Positions 11,196 to 22,615 of a stretch of DNA of 64,000 nucleotides are shown piece by piece (position 1 is the stretch's first letter; each line of letters opens with the position of its first letter). Location of the stretch: contig CM064426.1 of assembly GCA_032690845.1 (NCBI GenBank), positions 65,014,631-65,078,630 of the forward strand, in the 5' to 3' direction. The translations under genes and the position numbers were made by a program. The stretch is from Eleusine coracana subsp. coracana (Eukaryota; Streptophyta; Magnoliopsida; Poales; Poaceae). Under the pieces are notes generated by a model. The model had not been told where the DNA came from. It did not search any database and saw nothing but the letters and a program-made list of their open reading frames with translations.

Positions 11196-11592
11196 ATTAC
11201 TGAGAAAGTACTAGTTGAAATTGATAGAATTATCGAAGGTGACTAATCCATGCCTCTCGCCGATATCGGAGCTGATGCAACCCGTGAAAGACGAGGGTTT
11301 CATCGAGTAGGAAAGGTTAGCGATGTGCCGAATTGTATTGAACAAAAGTTGTCTTTTTTGTACAGATCCTATTACATATTTATAACCTCATGTAAGAGGT
11401 TCTGACCCGATTCGGCCAGGATTCCTAAACAAACTGACTAGGTTTAAAATAAAATCTAAACTAAAATAGAAAGAGATAAAATAACCCTATTGGGCCCACT
11501 TAACTTCCTTCGGCCGTTGAACTTCCTTGACATCTACCAATTTCAATTCCCCGCCTCTAACCAATGGGACCGGTCAAATTCTGGTGCCAACA
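11196..11592 (-). repeat. Truncated 5' LTR of Tat element A
   Basis: About 397 bp match the 5' (U3) portion of the LTR at 4050-4440, including the TATA box (11377-11384). The remaining 940 bp or so, the primer-binding site and the start of gag are deleted. The terminus tggtgccaaca at 11582-11592 gives the element edge. The left limit is approximate. Confidence 0.8.
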
Positions 11593-12012
11593 AATATGTA
11601 TGTGATTTTGCAACTACAAATCTATATGTTATGTGGAAATTCAAATTTGTATGTGATGTGCAAATATTTGTTGGGATATGTGCTGATTGTGATATTATTA
11701 TTGGGCTTAAAATGAAACAGATCAGCCATGTCAGCTCCATGTCACTTTCTGTTGAATGGTTCATGATGAAAATTAAGCATCATAAAACGTTTGTGATGAT
11801 TATAAGATTGTCATAAACATCAATAATGTTTTGTTGGATCGTCATATATTTATGACAAAAATGTAAATTTCATCATAGAAGATAATTAGCTATGCACAAT
11901 CTATGACGAAGTTGTTTTTGTCAAAAGATTGTCACTGAAAGTTAGTTATGAAAAAATTACCAAGTTTTTTGACATAATTAACTCATCATAGAAGACCATA
12001 ATTGTTGTAGTG
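11593..12012 (+). mobile_element. CACTA transposon 3' end (interrupted by Tat A)
   Basis: Read from the right on the minus strand, the sequence starts CACTACAACAATTATGGTCT at 12012. That is a CACTA-superfamily terminal repeat, and it is followed by repeated subterminal motifs such as atgatga and tcatag. Its left edge is Tat A's right edge with a near-matching target duplication, so the rest of the CACTA element should lie left of 3107. No transposase domain was recognised there. Confidence 0.65.
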
Positions 12013-12329
12013 CTTGACTTCACCGGGCCTCCTGATCGTCCGGCCCCAAGTCCCCAACTTGTGCCCGATCCTCTCGCCGTTGACCGCCAAGTTGACTCCA
12101 TTGACCTACACATCTTGAGAAAATCAAACATATTTTCCTTCTGCTGCAACTTGTTTAACATCTTCATCAACTACTGGTTAGTCATAACCATAACAATGCA
12201 CAAACTCATGCAATCCCTAGATTCCGGTATTTCAACTCAAACACCAAATCAACCAAAGTCATTTACTCATCACATATTGCAAACCATGACACATATCAAC
12301 ATGATTTCTCACCTAACGCTGTAGAGTGT
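12013..12329. other. Unassigned interval
   Basis: It begins directly after the CACTA terminus with a GC-rich block (caccgggcctcctgatcg), then becomes AT-rich. Short ORFs occur on both strands, none with a recognisable motif. Confidence 0.35.
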
Positions 12330-12775
12330 TAAGAATTTGTGGCATTATGTTACACTTTGGTCACACAGCCGGAGAGCTCGGCACACCATATCGCGGGCTA
12401 TGACTTTGCAGCAGGAGCCTGAGCACGCCTTGGCATTGCGATCATGGAGAATGATGTGTCTACTTTATGGTGCACCTTAAGGGAAAAAAAATCAATCACA
12501 GCTGTTTCTCACTTCAACATCCTGCTGATCCTTATCTGTTGGCATATCTGGAAACAACGTCACGACGTTCTCTTCTGCTCCCTGCCTCCCTACTACAACC
12601 GCCTCTTCTCCGGCCGACAGGCATATTGCCCAGCAATGGGTTTTGATGTTCCACTCCCTAACCCCTCTGTAATAATCTCAAACGACATGTAACAACCTGC
12701 TCATGTATGTGCATTGAAACGAAATGAAAAGGTGAGGACGCTCTCTCCCCTCGAATTCCTAAAAAAAGACTGGTC
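12330..12775 (+). pseudogene. 3' end of a LINE (non-LTR retrotransposon)
   Basis: A frame from 12444 contains SHFNILLILICWHIWKQRHD and then VLFCSLPP. The pattern ILxLICWxIWKxRxDVVF is the C-terminal part of plant L1-type LINE pol proteins, after the reverse transcriptase. It ends with a stop at 12690-12692 and a short 3' untranslated region with an A-run (cctaaaaaaaga) near 12766. Upstream residues (NLWHYVTLW) lie in another frame, so the copy is frameshifted and 5'-truncated, as LINE copies usually are. Confidence 0.5.
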
Positions 12776-13101
12776 CTAGATTTTGATCCAACGGGTGCAT
12801 GAGCCGGGAGCGTCTATGATCTAGGGTTGATCGCGATGGTGGGTATATGAATGTTGGGTGTTAAAAGCTCACGTTGGGTGTTTATAGTATAGATTTTTAT
12901 AAGATTTGTACATAAACTGGCTTCTAATAGTATTGTTTATTTTGACACTAAGTATATTTAGGTGGCTTCTTTTCCTACGAAATCAATGATTCATTCCTAT
13001 GAGAGAAAACAAGGAAAGGAAGTTTATTTAAAGCTACCCTAGCCCAATGGAGAGGTAGCGGAAGGCCCATAACGTGCAAATCAAAAGGCACATCATTTAT
13101 A
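12776..13101. other. Unassigned interval before Sirevirus-2
   Basis: No ORF or terminal repeat stands out. The sequence ends ttata directly before the LTR of the next element. Confidence 0.3.
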
Positions 13102-15015
13102 GGACCAAGTGACTGAGGGGGGGGGGGGGATGAATCGGGAATTTGCTATATGTACCAAATTCACCAATTCCTAAAACCGACCACTCAAAATAACTTCTAT
13201 GCAATTCTAATGGTGATCACACTAATAAGATAAGAACCTATGAAAGGAACAACAACCTAAGCATACTAGTGGATCACACAAAGGCAATACAACTCCTATG
13301 CAAGTTAGTAATCAAAGATAAGCGGAATCACACATCAAGCTAGCAAAGGAGTGTACTCATACAAAGCTACTAGATAATCAAGTATGAGATAAGCACACAA
13401 GCATGAGTAGCACAATACATACTACGGTGATCAAATATGCCAATGCAAATCCTACACATGCTAGTGGTCAAAAGTGGAAGCTAAAGCAAAACTAGCAAGC
13501 AAGAAGCCTATTCATGCAATTCTACAAGATAATTAACTAGAGAAAGGTAAGCACACAAGCATGAATAACACGACATGTAAATCGGAAAGTAATGCATCAA
13601 AGTAAGTTGTAGAGTAAGAGATGGCTCATGATTTTTTCCCAAGGTCTCGGAAGGATGGCACCTTCCCCTACTCCTCATTGGACCACTCCCGCCGGAGTCC
13701 CGGTCCCTCCCACCACCAATGTGGAGTTCTCGCCGACGAGCCCGCAATCACTCCCGGAGTGAGCACATGGTGCACGTCATCGCTGCCACCAAGGCACAAG
13801 CTTGCCTCCCTCGAGAACTTGCCGGACTCCCCGACCCGACACGGGCGCTCACTAGCGAGGCCCTTTTCACCTACGGGCTCAAACCGGGTACAAACGTGTG
13901 AAGGCCTTCACAACTGATCATGATAGGCTCGATCATCGACACCTAACCAATCTAGGTCTCACCATAAACCAAGAGTAACAACCTATATCAGATCCTCAAG
14001 AACACCCTAGCCTTAGATGTGCATCAATTCTCAAGTTACTCTCACTAGCACTCTCAAGGTATCCAACATCCCCTCCTAGTGCTCTCTTCTTTTCCTCTTG
14101 GCTCTCACCAAATTCTCCAAGCTATTCCACTGGCCAAGAGAGGTCTCCAAGACCCCAACAACGAAGTTATATAGGCTTCCAACCTCCAACTAGCCATTGC
14201 TCCACGAAATCAACCTTCTGGGTGTACTGACTGGACTGTCCGGTCACTACAGATACCACTCTAATGGCTCTGCCCACTGCTGATCTCCACTCTGATCGGA
14301 CCGTACGGTCAGCTAATTAGACCATCCGGTCTATTTCTCTCTCCACTACAGAAACATTCCAGAGATCGCTTCCTCGCTACCCAGAGTCGACTTGTACATA
14401 CTGGATCATTCGGTCTGTAGATGGAGACCGTCTGGTCTCTATAGACTTCAACTCTGGCAGTTTTCTTGCTGAGTCTTCTTGCTAGATTTCCTGTTCTCCC
14501 AGTCACCGTACAGTCCAGTCTCCACTGACCCCTCTGTCCGGTCACTACGTCTAGAAGCTGAAATTTCTCTTCCTTGCTTCACTTCGTTTCCCAGCTTCTT
14601 TGACCAGCTCCTTGGCTTCTCCACTGTCACCTAGTGCCTGAGATTTCACTAAGCATCCATGCACATCACCGACTAGACATGATCTAAGATATATGACCTA
14701 GACCCCCTTGATAGTCCAATTTTTTCTATGGACTCAAATCCCTAACAACTAGAAAAGTGTTTCCAACACTTGCTCCATAGCTTGTCCTTAGCCTTGATCC
14801 ATTTTCATCAACCCTCGGATTCCATCAAGCTCACAAGCCTCCATGCTTGTGGTCATTGTCATCCACCGCCAAGGCAACCGTCATCAATCATCATGGAGTA
14901 AAAAAGGTTTCCTACACGAACAACACTCGTGTAGACTTTAGTCATATTTCATGTTTGTCATTCATCACTAAAACATTCATACCTCGGGGTGACCTCAATG
15001 GTCATGATCTTTACA
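13102..15015 (-). repeat. 3' LTR of Sirevirus-2
   Basis: On minus it starts TGTAAAGATCATGACC, directly after the purine tract aaaagggggagat, and ends near cctcagtcacttggtcc. A likely TATA box (TATATAA on minus) is at 14167-14173. Inverted motifs such as gactgtccggtcac and ggaccgtacggtc cluster at 14225-14550. The exact outer end is uncertain because both copies share the extra bases ggaccaag. Confidence 0.75.
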
Positions 15016-16233
15016 ATCTCCCCCTTTTGGGTGATGAATGACAACCACTACTTATGATGATTCAAAACAGACGAGCAACAAGGAACCAAGAGAAAATAGA
15101 GATTTGAAAAGATTATCTTGGTCTTTACCTTGGAAGCAGTCTCCCCCTTGGCATGTGCTAGATGTTGAGGGAGAACTACCCAATCATGTAGCATACTAGT
15201 TGTTGATCTTGAGTTGAATTTGCGCCCGTCATGGTGTCGTGGTAGTTGATCTTGTTGACGTAGACACGCACCAAAGACGTAGATGCTCATGTCGGTGTAG
15301 ATCTTCATTGTTGTTGTAGACATGCACCATTGTCTTGATCATCTCCATTTGATCTTCATGTTTTCCTCTTTGCCACCTCATTTCTTCCTCGTATCTTATG
15401 TTATTCTCATTTGATCTTCCCTTACTAGACTTGACTGTTTGATCTTCATGTTTTCACGTCCTCCATTTTGCTATCCTTAATCTTGACTTGACTTTTGGAT
15501 ATTCATACGTTACTCTCCCCCTTTGTCACCTATCACCAAAAGAAAACCACAAACCAAAGACAAAACACAAGATAAACAAAGATCAAATAATAAGCGACAA
15601 GAGATAGGAAAACTCCCCCTTTCATGGTGCTCCTTCTTGGTCATGATGATGTTCCACCATAGCTCCCCCTACACACATGACTCGACAAAATATTTTCTTA
15701 AGTATGCAATGGTTAGTCATTTGTGTGATGGGAATGTATGAGTCACTTGTCTTTGGACCGCATGAGTAGATTTAGCCGTGGAGCTCATTTGAACATGACT
15801 CAATCGGCATGAAGCACAAAGATGACTATGTGATCATCTAGAGGGTCATATACTTACAATGTAAATAAGCAAGTCCCCCTAGAAACATGCTTGGAAGCAT
15901 GTAAGGTATCATGATGTGAGAATGCATGAATGCAAAGAATGCAAATGCAACAAGTATACAAATGCATGATGATATACTAAAGGAAAGAGAGAGAACGGCT
16001 ACAAACCAAAGTGCCAATGACGAGTTGTTCCCTTCTCGAGCTTACTCACAATGGACCATTCTTCAAAGCCTTGGGCACACCATGAACCACCTTCCCAAGC
16101 TTAACCCATGTCCATTGCTATCTCAACGAGGTCCGATGTTGACCTACAAGCAAAAAGAAATAAGCACAAAATAAAGGCACAAACAACAAACAAAACAAAC
16201 AAGGCTCTACATATGTACAAGAGATAAGCTTAC
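15016..16233 (-). other. 3' untranslated region of Sirevirus-2 with repeated purine tracts
   Basis: There is no supported ORF. On minus, agggggag-type tracts appear next to the LTR (15016-15028) and again near 15140, 15513, 15613, 15663 and 15873. The spread of polypurine-like motifs matches the multi-PPT organisation described for Sireviruses; only the LTR-adjacent one is likely to prime plus-strand DNA. Confidence 0.6.
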
Positions 16234-16523
16234 TCATGTGAAGTTTGAAAGGTCGAGAACATTGAGTTCTCCCCTTAGCTTGTTGAAGGTCTTCTCGCCG
16301 AGTGGCTTGGTGAATATATCCGCCAATTGTTCATGAGTCCGCACACTCACCAACTCAATATCCTTCTTCTCAACATTATCTCTTATGAAGTGATGCTTGA
16401 GTTGAATATGTTTTGCATGACCATGATCTCCAGTTTTGGGAGCCATCTTGATCGCCGCCTCACTATCACAATATAATGGCATTTGAGTGTAAATCCAAAG
16501 GCGTTTGCCTCATATAGAGCAGT
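16234..16523 (-). pseudogene. C-terminal end of copia RNase H (Sirevirus-2)
   Basis: The frame reads MPLYCDSEAAIKMA, then [33 protein letters not shown] and a stop after LDLSNFT. CDSxxAIxxA, RTKHIxxxxHFxRD and QLADIxTKPL are the C-terminal motifs of Ty1/copia RNase H. The residues before MPLY (WIYTQ) are cut at 16523 by the LTR of the CRM-like element, and the N-terminal half is not found on its other side. It removed template RNA in the original element. Confidence 0.8.
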
Positions 16524-17621
16524 TGATATGTTATGGGCCCCCGATCTTCATGGCGTAGGATCTTGTTCTTGATAACTAGCTGCAACACAACCTAATAACT
16601 TGCTGCAAGCAGCGATAACTAGTGCAACCTGGCAAATAAAACTCGAAGCCAACCATCGTCTTTAACCGGCAACTTAAATCGAGGATTCACCCAACCACAC
16701 TCTCAAAAAACCAACCAACACAGCCTACAATCAATCAAGGCAAACCTTGAAGGGAGTAGGAGCACCAATTGGGAGCGGATGAAGCCGCCTCTTTTGCAAT
16801 CCCGCGAAGGAAATCACAAGAGCAAAAGGGGGAGAGATCACTCTCAATGTTTGTTAGCACACAACTGAACAAAAGGGGTTCTATATCTTCAATATTAAAA
16901 GTCTTCATTTGCTATAAAGAGATGACATATTTATACTAGGAACAACTTCCTAGATGGGTGTAAACACGAATTGGAAATGAAAAGGCGGAGTATGTGAAAA
17001 GGCCTCCTTAAACAGAATTCTTGAAGTCGTCCCACGAGGCTGTTGGTTTTCTGAGCTGTCTTCAGTAATTTGACAATAACTCCATATTGGGAAGTCCAAA
17101 TGACATGAGGCTTGTTGCGTTGGAAAGTTAACTTGATGCTCATTCACACCATGTGCAGCATGTACCACGAAATATTGTATAATGGTACAACTTTGCACGG
17201 AAACATGAACATTAGGTTGGCTGTTGACCTTCAAACTAGTCTGTACTAAAAGTACTCGACTGCCATACTGGAATCACCAAACTAGTCAAGACTAGTTTAA
17301 TTAGAAAGTTAACTTCATGAGCTTTCCAATGTGTACTCATGCGCCTTCATAGCTTAAGGGAAATAAAAGATATGACTAGTTCTTCTTGACGGTTCTCTCA
17401 GGCTGAACTGACTTGACGCGGTCCATCTCTCTGGTTCATTCTTGGTGTATTGTTGTCATCCTCCTTGGTGAACTTGAGCAATATCAACATGCATAATTTA
17501 GGTAGTATATAATTCTCAATAATGTTCAAATAAAATTTACAAAGTAGTTTGGCTTGAAGAAGTAGTCATCTTGGTTGAAGTAGTTGGCATATTGGACGGT
17601 GTAGTCGGCGTGGTCATATCA
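16524..17621 (-). repeat. 3' LTR of the CRM-like element
   Basis: The 1098-bp LTR has inverted ends TGATATG (16524-16530) and CATATCA (17615-17621). It follows the purine tract aagagggggagga on minus. A TATA box (TATAAATA on minus) is at 16928-16935. Confidence 0.8.
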
Positions 17622-17639
17622 TCCTCCCCCTCTTGAAAA

Positions 17640-18760
17640 GGAGTCATCCTCTACTATGTACCATCTTCACTAGTGAATGGTGTTAGATCAGCCATGTTGA
17701 AGGAGTTGCTTATGCCATAACTTGCTGGAAGGCCTATCTTGTATGCATTATCATTGATCTTTGCAAGAACACGAAATGGACCATCCCCTCGTGGCATAAG
17801 CTTTGACTTTCACTTATTAAGGAAATGATCCTTTCGCAAATGAATCCACACCATATCCCCTGGTTCAAATAACACTTTCTTTCTATGTTTGTTCATACTT
17901 GCAGCCTTGCGCATCGTCTTCAGCTCTATTGTCTCCTTGGTCTTCTGATGTATCTTCTTTACATATTCAACACATTTGGAGCCTTCCATGTTGGTTCTTT
18001 CCTGTAATGGCAAAGGCAACAAATCTATCAGAGCAATAGGTTTGAACCCATAAACAATTTCAAAAGGACTCAAATTAGTGGTAGAGTGTACTGCCCTGTT
18101 ATAAGCAAACTTCACGTGAGGCAAGCAATCCTCCCAATCCTTCAAGTTCTTTTTCATCATTGTCCGTAGCAACATTGATGATGTACGATTCATCACTTTA
18201 GTTTGCCCATTGGTTTGAGGTTGACAAGTGGTCGAGAACAAGAGCTTTGTCCCAAGCTTGGCCCATAATATTTTCTATAAATAGCTCACAAACTTGACAT
18301 TACGATCAAATATAATGGTCCTAGGCACTCCATGTAACCTCACAATTTTCTTGAAAAATAAATTAGCAACATGTGAGCATCGTCGCTCTTGTGATAAGGA
18401 ATAAAATGAGCCATCTTTGAGAATCTATCAACCACAACAAAAATTGAATCTTTAACCCTCCGAGTTCTAGGCAACCCCAAAATAAAATACATGCTTATGT
18501 CTTCTCAAGGGGTATTAGGGGCAGGTAAAGGAGTGTATAATCCATGAGGGTTCAGTTTTGACTTAGCTCAGTGACAGGTGACACATCGCTCTACAAATCG
18601 GATGACATCTCTCGTCATCTTGGGCCAATAGAAATGATCTCTTAGTATTTCATAAGTCTTCTTTTGTCCAAAATGTCCCGTCAGTCCACCTCCATGTGCC
18701 TCCTATAATAATACCAATCTAACCGTAGAATTTGGAACACAAAGCTTGTTAGCTCGAAAC
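17640..18760 (-). pseudogene. Integrase, CRM-like element
   Basis: Decayed frames give HFYWPKMTRDV with RCVTCH (zinc-binding part) near 18600, then [34 protein letters not shown] and [20 protein letters not shown]. The last open frame, 18241-17810, reads [14 protein letters not shown] where the family normally has TDGQTE. Both the Asp before Gly and the catalytic Glu are changed, the Glu to Lys at codon 18199-18197. The first catalytic Asp region reads ISMYFI (Tyr where Asp is usual). The C-terminal part continues after a stop with NDNAYKIGLPASYGIS and NMADLTPF. It would have integrated element DNA; it should be inactive. Confidence 0.8.
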
Positions 18761-20562
18761 TAAAATCCATAATGCATGTGATATTTTTCCCAACCTTTTC
18801 CATCTTTGCAATGATTATATGGTTCTGAAAATTTAGCATCATTCTTGTACATGTCTTTCAAACTTTCAAGACCCAAAACCTTTACCTCTAGTTGGTTCAG
18901 CAACACACTCTTTTGAGACAAAGCATCAACGACTATGTTATCCTTGCCTTTCTTATATTTTACAATGTATGGAAATGTTTCGATGAATTCAACCCATTTG
19001 GCATGCCGTCAGTTCAGCTTAGCTTGGCCTTTTAAGTACTTCAAAGCTTCATGATCAGAATGGATTATAAACTCTTTTGGCTATAAATAATGCTGCCATG
19101 TTTCAAGCACACGAACCAAAGCATACAATTCTTTGTCAAACACAGAATAGTTCAATTGAGCACCTCCCAATTTTTCACTAAAATATGCTACTTGTTTTCC
19201 TTGCTACATTAAAACCTCTCCTATGCCAATTCCACTAGCATCACATTCTACTTCGAATGTTTGAGTGAAATCAGGTAGAACAAGTAATGGTGCTCCAGTT
19301 AATTGTTTCTTTAATTCTTGAAAATCATTTTCTTGTGATTGTTCCCATTTAAATTCAACCCCTTTCTTGGTCAATTCTTTCAAAGGAGCAGCAATGGTAC
19401 TGAAATCTCTCACAAATCTGCTATAAAAACTAGCAAGGCCATGAAAACTTCTTACTTGACTTACATTCATTGGAGTTGGCCAATCCTTGATGGCTTTCAC
19501 CTTGGTTTCATCCACTTCTATTCCTTTTCCTAAAACAACAAAGCCAAGGAACATAACATGGTCGGTGCAAAAACTGCACTTCTCAAGATTAGCAAATAAT
19601 TTCTCTTTTCGAAGTTCATCCAAAACTTGACGAATGTGACTCATATGTTCCTCAAAAGACTTGCTATAAATCAAGATGTCATCAAAGTAAACAACCATAA
19701 ATTTCCCAATAAATGCTCTCAACACATGGTTCATTAATCTCATAAAAGTACTAGGAGCATTAGTCAAATCAAAAGGCATAACTAACCATTCATACAGTCG
19801 AAATTTAGTTTTAAATGCAGTTTTCCATTCATCTCTAGTTTTCATTCTTATTTGATGGTACCCGCTTCTCAAATCAATTTTAGTAAATATGGTAGATCCA
19901 TTCAATTCATCAAGCATGCCATCTAACTGTGGGATAGGATGACGGTAGCGAATAGTTATATTATTTATAGCTCTTCTGTCTACACACATTCTCTAGGAAC
20001 CATCCTTTTTGGGTACTAAAATCATAGGGACAGCACAAGGACTTAAACTTTCATGAACAAAACCTTTGTCAAGAAGTTCTTGTACTTGCCCTTGTATCTC
20101 CTTGGTTTCTTCTAGATTGGTTTGGTATGGTGGACGGTTGGGGAGTGCAGCACCTGGAAGGAAATCAATTTGGTGCTCAATCCCATGAATCGGAGGTAGT
20201 TCAGCTGGTGTTCCCTTCGGAAAAACATCTTCATAATCCTGCAAAAGATGAGACATAGCACTAGGAAGAGAGGTGATATCATTAGCTGAAAGTAAAATGT
20301 CTTTGCACACAAGTACAAAGAGCACTTGATCTAGGTTATTCCTCACATCTCTCATCTCAGATTTGGTGGCTAGCATAACTAGATGCTCTTCCTCTCCTTT
20401 CTTTTTATCTCTCAAATTTGGCTTGTGGCTCTCACTCACCGAATTGTGGATGACACTCATTTTCTTTTGTTCTTCTCCTCCTTTACTTGCTGGACTAATT
20501 TCAGTTTTCTTCTGTAAGTGCTCAGCCATGATTTGTTGAGGTGTCATAAGTTTGAGTACCAA
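18761..20562 (-). pseudogene. Reverse transcriptase and RNase H, CRM-like element
   Basis: Frame 20562-19993 carries the linker (YEDVFPKGTPAELPPIHGIE) and the RT start, ending KKDGS. A TAG where Trp is usual splits it from 19989-19204, which holds the RT core: [32 protein letters not shown] (Asp pair intact), [15 protein letters not shown], and the RNase H start [14 protein letters not shown] second TAG (for Gln) at about 19203 is followed by [24 protein letters not shown] and IIHSDHEALKYL with further stops. The product would have copied element RNA and removed the template. Confidence 0.85.
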
Positions 20563-20619
20563 CTTCTTCCCTTTCAGGTCTAGTATGTACTGATTTGTTC
20601 TCCTACAATACTGAGTATA

Positions 20620-21099
20620 TCAATCGTATTGCCAAGGTCTTCCAAGCAGCATGTGATACATTGTCATGGGTGCCACATCACACTCCACTGTGTCAACATA
20701 TTCACCAATTTTGAATGGAACTTTTACCTTATATCCAATCTTGATATCTCCCGAATCATTCAACCATTGCACATGGTATGGATGAGGATGTCGCTGCAAT
20801 TTCAAACCAAGTTTGTCAACCATCTCACGATTCACAAGATTATGGCAGCTCCCACCAGCAATGATCACCTTCACTACTTTATCTTGCACTTTAGCTCTGG
20901 TTTGAAATGAATTATGTTGCTGTCCAGTTTCAGCTTCCCTCATCTGAACACTCAATATTTGTGTCACTACAAGAGCAGTACCTTGCTCAAACTCACATCC
21001 AGCATGTTCCTCATCTTCTTGGACCTCATTAGCATGCTCCTCTTCTACTTCCTCTTCACTAGCTGATTCGTACTCTCCACTGTCATTCACAATGATCAC
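20620..21099 (-). pseudogene. Aspartic protease region, CRM-like element
   Basis: The 159-codon frame starts just after the zinc knuckle. It has an acidic stretch (EEEVEEEHANE), then HNSFQTRAKVQDKVVKVIIA followed by GGSCHNLVNREMVDKL, and YHMLLGRPWQYD. In this family the catalytic motif is usually IDGGSCHNL; here the residue before GGSC is Ala, so the catalytic Asp appears lost (Asp to Ala would be one base). LLGRPWQYD is the conserved protease C-terminal signature. A frameshift separates it from the RT linker. Confidence 0.75.
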
Positions 21100-22232
21100 C
21101 CGATTATTTGGGCATTCTTTAATAACATGTCCATGACCTCTACACTTGAAGCATTTACGACTCTTGGTAGTAGAACCTACTGAAGTAGAGGTGGATGTTG
21201 CAGTTTAGAATTCATGCTTGGGGCAGTAGTGTTCTTCCCACTAAAAACACCTTGATCATTAGAACGCGAGCCTCCAAATGAGCTTTTTGCAACTGAGGAC
21301 GCAGCAGCAAACTTTGAAACTGGCTTGCTTCCTCCTGATGTAGTCCTCATACCGAATGGCATGAACTTGCTACTCTTAGTATCTTGCTGTAGTTGGTGTT
21401 CAGCTTTGGTGGCTTGATGTACCAAATCAATAGGGCATCTATATGGCTGAAATTTAATGATACGCTGAATATTGCGATGCAAACTAGCCATAAAACATGC
21501 AATAGTTTGCTCTTCATCTTCATACACATTGGCTCTAATCAGAGCCTTTTCCATCTCTTTATAATACTCTTCAACAAAGAAACTCCCTTGCTTCAAATTC
21601 TGCAATTTATCAAAGAGATCACGCCGATAGTGCTTCGACACAAATCAAAATCTCATCTCATGTTTCATTTCTTCCCAAGTGGTAATAGGAGGTTCCCCAT
21701 CTTCTTCACGATCATGGAGAAGTTGTTCCCACTAGATCATAGCATATCCATCAAACTCTAGAGATACCATTGCCAACATCTTCTCTTCGGTATAATTATG
21801 CAAGCGAAAAATTTTATCCACCTTCAACTCCCAAGTGAAATAAGCTTCAGGATCAGATCCTCCTTCAAATTTTGGCATGGTAAATTTCAGTTTACCTGAC
21901 CTCTACTCTTGGTTGCCTCTTTTATGAGGTCAGTGTCCAAAAGGATTTTGTAAATGGATATCATCATCCATATCTTCAGAATCATCATCGTCATCAGTTC
22001 TTTGACCTCGTCCCCTTCTTCTATCATGTGCAGCATCTCGGTTCCTCCTTCCTTGTTCTCTTCTTCTTCTAGCAGCAGATCCTGCACTTTCTTCTTCATG
22101 TTCACCATAGTTTCTTGCACCATCTTGAGGTAGGCGACGTCCTCTCATTTCAGCCATAAGAGCCTGAAGATCTTGTGTCAACCTGTCCTGCCTTTCTTCC
22201 ATGCCTTGCCTCAACTCATTGAATTGTGCCAT
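21100..22232 (-). pseudogene. Gag with CCHC zinc knuckle, CRM-like element
   Basis: Frame 22232-21930 begins MAQFNELRQGMEERQDRLT, a probable coiled-coil N-terminus with an Arg-rich tract. After interruptions, 21641-21177 holds the end of the gag domain (LKQGSFFVEEYYKEMEKALI, IIKFQPYRCPIDLVHQATKA). Just downstream in another frame is CFKCRGHGHVIKEC (about 21156-21115), a CX2CX4HX4C RNA-binding knuckle. Gag would form the virus-like particle; at least three interruptions make it non-functional. Confidence 0.78.
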
Positions 22233-22615
22233 GGTTACACAATCATCACTCTCAGGTGGAGCAGATATCTTCTTGTATAATTAGTGAGTACAAAGCAACA
22301 ATATATGTGGAATAGGGAAAAAATATGTGGAATCTCACAACCTCACTTCTCTTACCAACTAAAGCTCTTGTGAATTCCCTGCAGGTTACATAAATTCAAT
22401 GTGTGGTGGTAACAAGAAAGTGATGGTTAAGCGAATACAAGACCAAGGTACCGATCACTATGGCTTTTATGTGGAGCTTGGTGGGGAGTATTACCAACGA
22501 ATGCAATCTGAATTCTAGTTGTTGTAAAGTTAAGTAGCAATCCAAACTAGAAGTCCAAAGCCTAGTGCTAATCTCAAGATATGAAAGATGTAACCGATGC
22601 AACACACGCGCAAAT
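22233..22615 (-). other. Leader-like sequence upstream of CRM-like gag
   Basis: This should hold the 5' untranslated region. I see no clear tRNA-Met primer-binding complement and no similarity to the LTR at 16524-17621. The junction at 22616 with an unrelated LTR start suggests that the 5' LTR was deleted. Confidence 0.4.

Larger units (their letters stand above)
3108..11592 (-). mobile_element. Ty3/gypsy Tat-lineage LTR retrotransposon, copy A
   Basis: Read on the minus strand, the order is partial 5' LTR (11592-11196), gag, protease, RT, RNase H, archaeal-type RNase H, integrase, an antisense unit, the PPT region (cccccgagtccgggg at 4445-4459 on plus) and a 3' LTR (4440-3108). LTR ends are TGTTGRC and its inverse. 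Flanks are aatgt (3103-3107) and aatat (11593-11597), a target duplication with one mismatch. The 5' LTR is missing most of R/U5, and no primer-binding site is left. Every gene is broken by stops or frameshifts. Copy B at 52522-62622 is the same family. Confidence 0.9.
16524..22615 (-). mobile_element. CRM-like Ty3/gypsy chromovirus with only its 3' LTR visible
   Basis: The minus-strand order is gag (22232), zinc knuckle, protease, RT, RNase H, integrase, PPT (aagagggggagga) and a 3' LTR (17621-16524). The RT reads [20 protein letters not shown] and [13 protein letters not shown], close to what I know of centromeric (CRM) retrotransposons, and no chromodomain is seen. No 5' LTR exists on the right: leader-like sequence meets an unrelated LTR fragment at 22616. 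The element lies in the RNase H of Sirevirus-2. Clade assignment is from memory of motifs, and centromeric location cannot be inferred. Confidence 0.75.

Noticed and set aside
13119..13129. Run of G at the Sirevirus-2 LTR edge considered as a polypurine tract
   Set aside because: It lies inside the outer end of the LTR, shared in shorter form by the second LTR; the true tract is at 15016-15028 on minus.
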